This document shows, piece by piece, positions 1 through 5,774 of a stretch of DNA of 8,430 nt. The DNA is from JBOHHM01 sp050725495 (GTDB lineage: Bacteria; Pseudomonadota; Gammaproteobacteria; Burkholderiales; Burkholderiaceae_C). The notes beneath the pieces are model-generated. The model searched no databases and had not been told where the DNA came from. It saw nothing but the letters and a program-made list of their open reading frames with translations. The stretch is from positions 1 to 8,430 of the forward strand of contig JBOHHM010000262.1 of the NCBI GenBank assembly GCA_050725495.1, given 5' to 3'. The position numbers were made by a program, and so were the translations under genes. The stretch's first letter is position 1, and the number at the start of each line of letters is the position of its first letter.

Positions 1-793
1 GCTCCACAGACCGCTCCAAAAGAACCAGGGACGTCACGGGCCCGGTTCCCCTTGAATTGCGACCGACGGAACACCAGGTCTCGCGGTTGCGTCCGTGCAG
101 GCGCAGGATGGCCAGTGCCGGATTGGCCACCTCCCATAGCGCCGGGACGCTGTTGGCAAAGCCCTGCGGCCCGTCCACCACCACATGGACCGCGTTCAGC
201 TCGCGCTCGAACGCGAGCGTGGCGGCGGCATGCTCGCCCTCGAACCAGGTGCGGTTGCGAAACTCCAGCGCCAGCAGGTACCCGGCCATGGTCTGCACGC
301 AATGCGCCACATGCTCATGCCCTTCGCGGTTGTGCAGAATCCACGGCGCAAACTGAAAGTGCACGGCGCGCAGCCTGCCCGCAGCCTTCAGTGGCGCCAG
401 CGCCTCGATGAAGCGTCGCCACAACTCGTCGCGAATCTCGGCGGGCATGTCCCGGTAATAGAGCAGCTTCTTGCGGCTCAAGGTGGCGCTGGCCGCGATG
501 GCGGCCTGCAAGTCCTGGTGCAGCACTTTCGCTGAGGTCTGGTGCCCGGTGAACAGCCTGGACGCCTTGACGTGGAACACGAAGCCGGGCGGCGTGCGTT
601 CGGCCCACAGTTGCGCGGTGCTGGCGCTGGGCATCGCGTAGTAGCTCGAATCCACCTCGACCAGGGGAAACTGGCTCGCGTAATAGCGCAGCCGCGCCTC
701 GGCGCTGCGCGCTTGCCTGGGGTAGAAGCGGCCGCAACCGATCAGGCTTTTGTCGGTCCACGAGGAAGTGCCAACCAGGATGGTCATGGACAT
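1..793 (-). CDS. DUF72 (YecE-like) family protein, 3' end outside the window
   Basis: Function is not established for this family; its members adopt a TIM-barrel-like fold. Read from the ATG at 793, the frame stays open to base 1 (264 residues seen). Family landmarks: VGTSSW at residues 7-12, EVDSSYY at 46-52, a PPGFVFHVKA-type strand at 68-77, LEFRNRTW at 176-183, and LRLHGRN at 230-236. The start is uncertain: ATG codons at 793 and 787 both fit the family, which begins just before the VGTSSW strand. An in-frame ATG at 880 would add a proline-rich 29-residue extension that I consider unlikely. None has a clear Shine-Dalgarno. After RNRETW (residue 240) the sequence does not show the ASDRFNY-type continuation expected in this family, so the 3' end may be altered. 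It is transcribed divergently from the phasin gene. Confidence 0.85.
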   Translation of the reverse strand, partial: MSMTILVGTSSWTDKSLIGCGRFYPRQARSAEARLRYYASQFPLVEVDSSYYAMPSASTAQLWAERTPPGFVFHVKASRLFTGHQTSAKVLHQDLQAAIAASATLSRKKLLYYRDMPAEIRDELWRRFIEALAPLKAAGRLRAVHFQFAPWILHNREGHEHVAHCVQTMAGYLLALEFRNRTWFEGEHAAATLAFERELNAVHVVVDGPQGFANSVPALWEVANPALAILRLHGRNRETWCSVGRNSRGTGPVTSLVLLERSVE

Positions 794-927
794 GGGCGGG
801 GGTGGCGGGCCAAGCTCGGATGGCCAGACCGAGATCGTAAAGCCATGAGGAGATCCTGGTGGCGTATGTGACACGCCCATGAAAATGCCGCCGCCCGCCC
901 TTTGGATAGACCGGCCTCCCTAAAAAT

Positions 928-1003
928 GTTGCAACGCAACAAAAAGCCTTGCCGAATTCCGGGTTGTCCCTATAATTTGCCTCATGCTGCACTGCAACAT
1001 AAA
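928..1003 (+). promoter_or_regulatory. Putative PhaR-type operator: paired GCAACA(A/T)AAA repeats around the phasin promoter
   Basis: GCAACAAAAA at 936-945 and GCAACATAAA at 994-1003 are direct repeats matching at 9 of 10 bases. One ends just before the -35 box and the other lies just beyond the expected transcription start. The first is also the right arm of an inverted repeat, GTTGC-AAC-GCAAC (928-940). The second is preceded by TGCTGCACTGC (985-995). In PHB-storing bacteria the repressor PhaR silences phasin genes by binding TGC/GCA-rich sites near the promoter. Assigning these repeats to PhaR is inference; no phaR gene is in the window. Confidence 0.45.
949..976 (+). promoter_or_regulatory. 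Sigma-70 promoter of the phasin gene
   Basis: TTGCCG at 949-954 and a perfect TATAAT at 971-976 are separated by 16 bp. The phasin ATG lies about 80 bp downstream with a good ribosome binding site, leaving a leader of roughly 70 nt. The matches and the position directly upstream of a normally strongly expressed gene make this the best promoter in the window. The call is by eye, with no transcript data. Confidence 0.7.
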
Positions 1004-1056
1004 TTGCCGGAAACGGTGATCGCAGAGCAGCTTGCCGATCAACTCAGGAGAAAGAA

Positions 1057-1602
1057 ATGGCCTACACCACCGAACAATTCATCGCGACCCAGCGGGCTAA
1101 TGTCGAAGCCCTGCAAAGCCTGACGAACCAGGCTGTCACCGGCTTCGAAAAGCTGGTTGAACTCAATGTGGCTGCCTCCAAGGCTGCCTTGGCTGAGTCC
1201 TTCAGCCACGCCCAGGCCGTTCTGAGCGTGAAAGACGCTCAGGAACTGCTGGCTCTGCAAGCCGCCGTGTTCCAGCCCCTGGCTCAGAAGTCTGCCGCCT
1301 ATGGCCGCCATGTGTACGACATCGCTTCGAGCACGGGCGCTGAATTGACCAAGGCTTTTGAAGCCAAGTTCGCTGAAGCCCAGAAGACTTTCGCCGCCCT
1401 GGTGGACAACGCTGCGAAGAACGCACCTGCGGGTTCCGAAGCCGCCACCGCCCTGTTCAAGAGCGCTGTGAGCGCCACCCAGAGCGCCATCGAGACGGCC
1501 CAGAACGCTGCCAAGCAGGCGGTGAGCCTGGCCGAGTCCAACCTCACGGCGGTCACGGCCCAGGCGGTCGAAGCTGTCACGACGCCGTCGAAGAAGCGCT
1601 GA
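1057..1602 (+). CDS. phaP: Phasin, PHA granule-associated protein
   Basis: The 181-residue product coats the surface of polyhydroxyalkanoate granules in the cytoplasm and controls their number and size. The N-terminus (MAYTTEQFIATQRANVE) and the following LNVAASKAALAES segment are typical of the betaproteobacterial phasin family (TIGR01841/Phasin_2). The whole chain is Ala-rich, predicted to be almost all amphipathic helix, has no Cys or Trp, and ends in a basic tail (PSKKR). Length is normal for the family. AGGAG at 1046-1050, 6 nt before the ATG, fixes the start. A sigma-70 promoter and GCA-rich repeats lie upstream and an intrinsic terminator lies about 30 nt after the stop, so the gene is monocistronic. 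No PHA synthase or other PHA gene is next to it. Family assignment is confident; the symbol follows family usage. Confidence 0.93.
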   Translation: MAYTTEQFIATQRANVEALQSLTNQAVTGFEKLVELNVAASKAALAESFSHAQAVLSVKDAQELLALQAAVFQPLAQKSAAYGRHVYDIASSTGAELTKAFEAKFAEAQKTFAALVDNAAKNAPAGSEAATALFKSAVSATQSAIETAQNAAKQAVSLAESNLTAVTAQAVEAVTTPSKKR

Positions 1603-1632
1603 TCGCACAGTGCCTCGCGGCATCAGGGAGAG

Positions 1633-1655
1633 CGGCACCTTCGGGTGCCGTTTTT
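1633..1655 (+). terminator. Intrinsic terminator after the phasin gene
   Basis: A perfect 7-bp stem, CGGCACC (1633-1639) with GGTGCCG (1644-1650), closes a UUCG tetraloop and is followed directly by TTTTT (1651-1655). It starts 31 nt after the phasin stop codon. The opposite strand has no T-run after the stem, so it should act mainly on plus-strand transcription. Confidence 0.88.
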
Positions 1656-1696
1656 GTTGGGGGAAGAGCGAGGCCAGATGCCCGTTTCTTCAGCGG

Positions 1697-2365
1697 CTAC
1701 ACCGTCGCCAGCACCTGCACCAGCCAACGGTTCAAGTCGGCGATCTCCTCCATGCACACCGAGTGCGCCATCGGGTAATCGTGCCACTGCACGTCATAGC
1801 CCAGCGCCTGCAGCGCATCGCGTGAGGCGATCGCGCCGCTGAGCGGCACCACATCGTCATGCCGGCCATGGGCCAGGAAGATCGGCGTGAGCGCATTCGC
1901 GTCGCGCCGCTCGACCGCCGTCGTGGCCGCCAGCGGCAGATAGCCCGACAGGCCCACGATGCCGGCCAGGCGCTCGGCGTGGCGCAGGCCGGTCATGAGG
2001 GCCATGGCGCAGCCTTGCGAAAAGCCGGCCAGCACGATGCGGCCGGCCGGGATGCCGCGCGCTTTTTCGCGCTCCAGCAGGGCCTCGATCGCGGCCCGGG
2101 ACCGGCGCAGGCCGTTCTCGTCTTCACGCCGGCTCAGGTCCATGCCGAGGATGTCGTACCAGGCCGGCATCTGGTAGCCGCCATTGATGGTGACCGGCAT
2201 GACGGGCGCATTCGGGAACACGAAGCGCACCGGAGCGACGCTGGACAGCTCCAGTTCCCGGGCGATCGGCACGAAGTCGCGGCCGTCGGCGCCCAGACCA
2301 TGCATCAGCACGATGGTGGCGCGCGGGTGGTCGCCGGTTTCAATTTCGATGGCTTCAAGTGACAT
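1697..2365 (-). CDS. Carboxylesterase / acyl-protein thioesterase-like alpha/beta hydrolase
   Basis: This cytosolic serine hydrolase of the phospholipase/carboxylesterase family (Abhydrolase_2, EstB-like) should cleave short- to medium-chain carboxyl esters. The physiological substrate is unknown. From the ATG at 2365 it has 222 residues, the usual family length. Visible are the oxyanion-hole region HGLGADG (residues 22-28), nucleophile elbow GFSQG with Ser116, acid in HGRHDD (Asp170) and His201 in MAHSV, so the triad is complete. There is no signal peptide. An in-frame GTG at 2398 would add 11 residues, but the family begins close to the HGLGADG strand and neither start has a strong Shine-Dalgarno, so ATG 2365 is preferred. 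It converges on the phasin gene and diverges from the SGNH gene. Confidence 0.9.
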   Translation of the reverse strand: MSLEAIEIETGDHPRATIVLMHGLGADGRDFVPIARELELSSVAPVRFVFPNAPVMPVTINGGYQMPAWYDILGMDLSRREDENGLRRSRAAIEALLEREKARGIPAGRIVLAGFSQGCAMALMTGLRHAERLAGIVGLSGYLPLAATTAVERRDANALTPIFLAHGRHDDVVPLSGAIASRDALQALGYDVQWHDYPMAHSVCMEEIADLNRWLVQVLATV

Positions 2366-2417
2366 GCTGCGTTCCACAAAGAGAGGTCCTTGGCTCACAT
2401 CCTACTGCTGCGCATTT

Positions 2418-2426
2418 GCTATATTT
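2418..2426 (+). promoter_or_regulatory. Possible extended -10 promoter for the SGNH hydrolase gene
   Basis: TGC-TATATT (2418-2426) has the TGn extension of an extended -10 element and lies in a local AT-rich patch of the 119-bp divergent region, about 60 bp before the chosen start at 2485. No good -35 box is at the right spacing. Weak evidence, by eye. Confidence 0.3.
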
Positions 2427-2484
2427 TTTGCCAACAGCAGCCCCACAGACCCGGCGTCTTCAAGTCGCCCCACCGGAGAGCATG

Positions 2485-3336
2485 ATGTCATCCACGGTCA
2501 TCTACGGCGACGATTTCGACCGCTACCTGGAGCAGGGCCTGGCCCCGGAGCAGTTCGACTACCGGTTTCTGGTGGAGGGCGACTCCTGGATGGACCGCAG
2601 CGCCGCCACCAGTGCATCGCTGCCCGTCTATCTGGCGCAGGCGCTGGAAGCGGGCGGCAGCGATGTGCTGATCATCAACCTGGCGCTGTTTGGCGACACG
2701 ATGCGCCGCATCGGGGAATGCCTCGACGACAGGTTCTACCAGTGGGTCCACACGGCTTTCGACTGGAAGTTCGATGCGATCCTGCTCAGCGCAGGGGGCA
2801 ACGATTTCATCGACGCGGCGCGCGATCCGGACCCGGGCATGGGCATTTTGAACAACCTGCAGGGCCTGCCGCCGCCGGCCTCCGAAGCGGGCTGCATCAA
2901 CGCGGATGCAGTGACCACGTTGATGACCGATTACCTGGACCCGAACTTCGCCAAGCTCTACGACACAGTGCAAGCCAGCCGCCACGCCGATGTGCCGATC
3001 TTCCTGAACAACTACGACACGCCGGTCGCGCGCGATGCGCCCGCCTACAGGGGTGGCCGCTCATGGCTGTACGAGGCCTATACCAAGAACCACATCCCTG
3101 CGGGCCTTTGGCATGACCTGACCGCGCGCATCTTCATCGACCTGCAGACGAGCATTGCAGGCTGGGCCCTTGGCCGCCCCAGCATCCATGTGGTGCCGAC
3201 CCACGGCGTCTTGACGCCCGCTGGCGCCGGCACGACCGGCAGCAACGGTGACTGGCTCAACGAAATCCACCCGAACAAGGCAGGTTGGAGAAAGCTTGCC
3301 GGGGTCTGGAAAGAGACCATCGAGAACGTGCTCTGA
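2485..3336 (+). CDS. SGNH/GDSL-type hydrolase
   Basis: Likely a cytosolic esterase or lipase-like hydrolase of the SGNH superfamily, 283 residues; substrate unknown. Block I is FLVEGDSW with nucleophile candidate Ser34. Block II is probably LALFGDT with Gly70, block III is SAGGND with Asn106, and block V is NEIHPN with His262. The residue three before that His, normally Asp in the DxxH motif, is Asn259, so the triad acid is non-canonical. There is no signal peptide or membrane segment. Two ATGs overlap here (2482 and 2485). GGAGAG at 2475-2480 sits only 1 nt from the first but 4 nt from the second, so 2485 is chosen. It diverges from the esterase gene and is followed after 142 bp by the AIM24-family gene on the same strand. 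I cannot assign a gene name. Confidence 0.8.
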   Translation: MSSTVIYGDDFDRYLEQGLAPEQFDYRFLVEGDSWMDRSAATSASLPVYLAQALEAGGSDVLIINLALFGDTMRRIGECLDDRFYQWVHTAFDWKFDAILLSAGGNDFIDAARDPDPGMGILNNLQGLPPPASEAGCINADAVTTLMTDYLDPNFAKLYDTVQASRHADVPIFLNNYDTPVARDAPAYRGGRSWLYEAYTKNHIPAGLWHDLTARIFIDLQTSIAGWALGRPSIHVVPTHGVLTPAGAGTTGSNGDWLNEIHPNKAGWRKLAGVWKETIENVL

Positions 3337-3478
3337 TCAGGCCGCCGGACCCCTCCGCGCGCCGATGCAAGCCCGTTGTGCTGGTAAGCAAATGCAGGGC
3401 CGGCCGGCAGCGCCACCCGGCTCCGCTACCATCGCGCCCTGTTTCCTTTTTTCCTTGTTGACTGACGGAGGTTTCCCC

Positions 3479-4291
3479 ATGGCCATGGACCTGATCGACT
3501 ACGAGATTCGCGGCGCAGAGATGCAATTTGTGGAGGTCGAGCTCGACCCCGGCGAGGCTGCGATCGGCGAAGCGGGCAGCATGATGTTCATGGACGGCGG
3601 CATCGGCATGGACACGGTGTTCGGCGACGGCAGCGCCAACCAGGGCGGCTTTTTCGGCAAGCTGCTGGGCGCGGGCAAGCGGCTGGTGACCGGCGAGTCG
3701 CTGTTCACCACGGTCTACACCAACAACGCCAGCGCCAAGCAACGCGTGGCCTTTGCCGCGCCCTACCCCGGCAAGATTTTGCCGATGGATCTGCGCCAGC
3801 TTGGCGGGACGCTGATCTGCCAGAAGGACGCTTTTCTCTGCGCCGCGCGCGGCGTGTCGCTGGGCATTGCGGTGCAGCAGAAGCTGTCCACCGGCTTCTT
3901 CGGCGGCGAGGGCTTCATCATGCAAAAGCTCGACGGCGACGGCCTGGCCTTTGTCCATGCGGGCGGCACCATGGTCAAGCGCGAGCTGGCAGCCGGCCAG
4001 ACGCTGCTGGTGGACACGGGCTGCGTGGTGGCCTACACGCCCAGCGTGAACTTTGAAATCCAGTATGTCGGCAAGATCAAGACCGCGCTGTTCGGCGGCG
4101 AAGGCCTGTTCTTCGCCAAGCTCGGCGGCCCGGGCACGGTTTGGCTGCAAAGCCTGCCGTTTTCGCGCCTGGCCTCGCGGGTGTTCGCCGCTGCGCCGCA
4201 GCGCGGCGGCTCGCGTGAAGAGGGCTCGGTGCTGCCCGGCTTTGCCGGCGGCGGGCTGCTGGGTGGGGTGCTGGGCGGCAATGACGAGTGA
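3479..4291 (+). CDS. TIGR00266 / AIM24-family protein
   Basis: A 270-residue protein of the AIM24 (former DUF124, TIGR00266) family. The family forms a compact beta-rich fold; its bacterial role is not established. Recognisable features are the early YEIRGAEMQFVEVELDPGE segment, the repeated FFGGEG (residues 140-145) and LFGGEG (204-209) motifs, GLAFVHAGGT (155-164), and a Gly-rich tail after residue 254. GGAGG (3467-3471), 7 nt before the ATG at 3479, supports this start; a second ATG two codons on is less well placed. The 142-bp gap upstream carries T-rich sequence just before the ribosome binding site but no promoter I would defend. Codons 220-270 have a diverged copy at 5319-5472, the remnant of a paralogue. 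It converges on the phosphatase gene with a 26-bp gap. Confidence 0.88.
   Translation: MAMDLIDYEIRGAEMQFVEVELDPGEAAIGEAGSMMFMDGGIGMDTVFGDGSANQGGFFGKLLGAGKRLVTGESLFTTVYTNNASAKQRVAFAAPYPGKILPMDLRQLGGTLICQKDAFLCAARGVSLGIAVQQKLSTGFFGGEGFIMQKLDGDGLAFVHAGGTMVKRELAAGQTLLVDTGCVVAYTPSVNFEIQYVGKIKTALFGGEGLFFAKLGGPGTVWLQSLPFSRLASRVFAAAPQRGGSREEGSVLPGFAGGGLLGGVLGGNDE
4135..4291 (+). repeat. Intact member of a two-copy direct repeat (3' end of AIM24-family gene)
   Basis: This 157-bp stretch aligns with 5319-5472 (154 bp) with no gap other than one missing codon. Similarity stops abruptly on the 5' side, at the A/C before the ACG codon for residue 220, and ends at the stop codon (TGA here, TAA in the other copy). 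It is therefore a coding paralogy repeat, not a mobile-element repeat. Confidence 0.9.
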
Positions 4292-4317
4292 GCAGCCCCT
4301 CAGCCCTGGCTGGCAGG

Positions 4318-5142
4318 CTATTTGAACGCGGCGGCCTCGGCCTGGCAGTCAAGGGAAGGTTTGGCATTTTGGCTGCGAGCCGCTGCCACCTCGGACCTGG
4401 CCGCGGCCATTTGGGCCTTGAACACCGGATCGGCGTGCAATCGGGCGACCGCCGCCGAACCCATCAGGCGACCGGCATCCACGTCGCTTTGCCAATGAAC
4501 ACCGCAAATCACGCGGCTCTGGCCAAAAGCATGGCCGCGTGCCAGCAACGCGTCGGCCCGCTCCGGTGAAAGCTCGCTCAGCAACAAGGCCCAGGCCCAA
4601 CCCAACGCCGCATGGCCAGAGGGGTACGAGCCGTCTTTGGACAACTGCGCTTCATCCTGCGGCGTACAGGTGCTGTCCTTGTGTGTAGCAAAAGGTCGTG
4701 TGCGGTTGTACTTGTCCTTGGCCGCGTAGGTCGACAAGCCGGCGTCGGCCAGGGTGCGGCGCAGCAGCATGTTCAGATGGGGCGTCGCCTCTTGCGAGAT
4801 GGGCATGTCCATCGCGCAGGAGAAGGTTTGCGCCGCCTTGGGGAACTTCAGGTTCGCATCACTGCTGGCCAGGGTCCAGCGAGCGCTCCCGCGCAGAGGC
4901 TTCACCGCACGGTAGGCTTCTTCGTCAGCCGCTGCCACCGCAGAATGGGGCGCCGGGGGAGGCGGGAGCAATGCCAGGCTATCGGGAAGGTCTTTGCGCG
5001 GCAAATAACCAATCAGGTAGCCGGAACCCGGCCGCAATTCCGGGACCTCAGCGGCCGAAGTGCCAGGCGGCGGAACACTGCTGCACCCAGCCACTAGGGA
5101 AATCATCCACGCCATGCCAACCAAGCCGCCGATTCGGTTCAT
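4318..5142 (-). CDS. Class A non-specific acid phosphatase (PAP2 fold), predicted lipoprotein
   Basis: Should hydrolyse phosphomonoesters outside the cytoplasm. From the ATG at 5142 it has 274 residues. All three signature motifs are intact: KX6RP (Lys142 to Pro150, K-DKYNRT-RP), PSGH (174-177), and SRX5HX3D (Ser209, Arg210, His216, Asp220). The N-terminus is a lipoprotein signal: MNR, a hydrophobic stretch, then the lipobox VAGC with Cys20 followed by Ser-Ser, suggesting outer-membrane sorting. A Pro-rich linker precedes the catalytic domain and the tail is Ala-rich. GGAG lies 9 nt upstream of the chosen ATG; an in-frame ATG at 5199 would bury the signal peptide and is rejected. Soluble secretion is more usual for PhoN/PhoC-type enzymes. 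It sits between an intact AIM24-family gene and a truncated copy of one, suggesting insertion or rearrangement. Confidence 0.9.
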   Translation of the reverse strand: MNRIGGLVGMAWMISLVAGCSSVPPPGTSAAEVPELRPGSGYLIGYLPRKDLPDSLALLPPPPAPHSAVAAADEEAYRAVKPLRGSARWTLASSDANLKFPKAAQTFSCAMDMPISQEATPHLNMLLRRTLADAGLSTYAAKDKYNRTRPFATHKDSTCTPQDEAQLSKDGSYPSGHAALGWAWALLLSELSPERADALLARGHAFGQSRVICGVHWQSDVDAGRLMGSAAVARLHADPVFKAQMAAARSEVAAARSQNAKPSLDCQAEAAAFK

Positions 5143-5195
5143 CCTGTTTGTCTCCACGAGTGTTTGTTCGGGCGCCATCCTAGGCAGCGGCAGCC

Positions 5196-5321
5196 TCAAC
5201 CTCTGTCAGCTCGGTGACACCGCAATGGGCTGAATTCGCAGCCACGCCCCTGGAACATGTCGACGAAGCGCTCTGTCTGCTCGAAGGGCATGGGGGCGAA
5301 TTCCAGCTTTTCTTTTTTCAC
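5196..5321 (-). other. Short coding-like stretch, possible gene remnant
   Basis: A frame from GTG 5321 to TGA 5196 encodes 41 residues, including KLEFAPMPFEQTERFVDMF. Amino-acid composition looks protein-like and the codons up to the Gly of QGRG are mostly G/C-ending, typical of this genome. I recognise no family. There is no clear ribosome binding site, and the frame continues upstream into the antisense of the AIM24 remnant. It could be the 3' remainder of a gene broken at the same junction, or chance. It occupies the gap between the phosphatase 5' end and the remnant. Confidence 0.2.
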
Positions 5322-5472
5322 GGTGTGGCTGCGAAGCCTGCCCTTCTCGCGCCTGGCCTCGCGCGGGTTTGCCGCGGCGCCGCAGCGCGGCGGCTCGCGT
5401 AAAGAGGGCTCGGCGCTCCCCGTTTTTGCTGGCGGCGGGCTGCTGGGGGGCGTGCTGGGCGGCGACGAGTAA
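5319..5472 (+). pseudogene. Truncated AIM24/TIGR00266-family paralogue, C-terminal 50 codons only
   Basis: In the frame starting ACG GTG TGG at 5320, the translation matches residues 220-270 of the intact upstream gene at 45 of 50 aligned positions, with one deleted Asn codon and its own TAA stop. The codon comparison gives 10 synonymous and 5 amino-acid-changing differences, so the copy diverged as a functional coding sequence before it lost its first ~220 codons. Upstream of 5319 nothing matches the AIM24 gene. The frame could start at ATG 5257, giving 71 residues with an unrelated 21-residue head, but there is no convincing ribosome binding site. I therefore call it a remnant and not a small gene. 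Confidence 0.82.
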
Positions 5473-5486
5473 CTGCATCGCACGAG

Positions 5487-5515
5487 TTGCTACATTTCTG
5501 ATGGCATGTTACATA
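5487..5515 (+). promoter_or_regulatory. Candidate sigma-70 promoter for the ACP-FAAL-PlsC gene
   Basis: TTGCTA (5487-5492) and TACATA (5510-5515) are 17 bp apart in an AT-rich patch. The -10 box overlaps the small palindrome ATGT-T-ACAT (5506-5514). If used, it would give a leader of about 250 nt before the ATG at 5775. Moderate box quality and no better candidate nearer the gene; evidence by eye only. Confidence 0.35.
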
Positions 5516-5669
5516 ATCACCACAAGGGCTGCAGGCCTATTTTCTTCAGGATCGGGTGGCTGCCGCCTAGAATGTGATTGACCCGGCCAAGACCCCGGTT
5601 CCGGGCCTGCGCTGACTTATGCGCGCGCCAGATCGGGGACATGCCTGCTTCGAAGCCGTCATCCTGTTC

Positions 5670-5702
5670 TTTCTTGCCGGGGCCGTCGAGATCGGCAAAA
5701 AA
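5670..5702 (+). other. Imperfect hairpin in the leader
   Basis: TTTCTTGCCG (5670-5679) pairs with CGGCAAAAAA (5693-5702) over 10 bp with one C-A mismatch, around a 13-nt loop. On neither strand is the stem followed by a T-run, so it is not a standard terminator. It may be a leader structure or chance. Confidence 0.25.
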
Positions 5703-5774
5703 CGGTCTCGCGGACGGAAAGAAGCTTGATGGCGCCTCAACGCGAGGGCCCCAGAGAGCCAGGGTCACCAGCCC

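Larger units (their letters stand above)
5473..5774. other. Intergenic leader upstream of the ACP-FAAL-PlsC gene
   Basis: About 300 bp without a convincing gene. Its first 70 bp are noticeably AT-richer than the surroundings and hold a promoter candidate; the second half holds an imperfect hairpin (5670-5702). A 66-codon plus-strand frame (TTG 5578 to TGA 5778) overlaps the downstream ATG by 4 nt, but it uses rare codons (AGA, TTA) and resembles no family. I do not call it a gene. Confidence 0.6.

Noticed and set aside
315..992. A 225-codon minus-strand frame overlapping the DUF72 gene
   Set aside because: It is in a different frame from the DUF72 motifs, which run unbroken from 793 to base 1, and has no recognisable content.
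3257..4150. A 297-codon minus-strand frame opposite the AIM24-family gene
   Set aside because: The plus-strand frame has a clear family match and a strong ribosome binding site. The antisense product has shadow-type composition.
4301..4312. CAGCCCTGGCTG hairpin between the AIM24-family and phosphatase genes
   Set aside because: The stem is only 4-5 bp and has no T-run on either strand, so it does not qualify as a terminator.
4135..5472. An insertion sequence or composite element bounded by the 154-157 bp direct repeats
   Set aside because: The repeats are paralogous coding sequence ending at stop codons, diverged at about one codon in three, and no transposase is present between them.
5594..5605. 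CCCGG-TT-CCGGG inverted repeat in the leader
   Set aside because: Short GC-only inverted repeats are expected by chance at this base composition; nothing else marks it.
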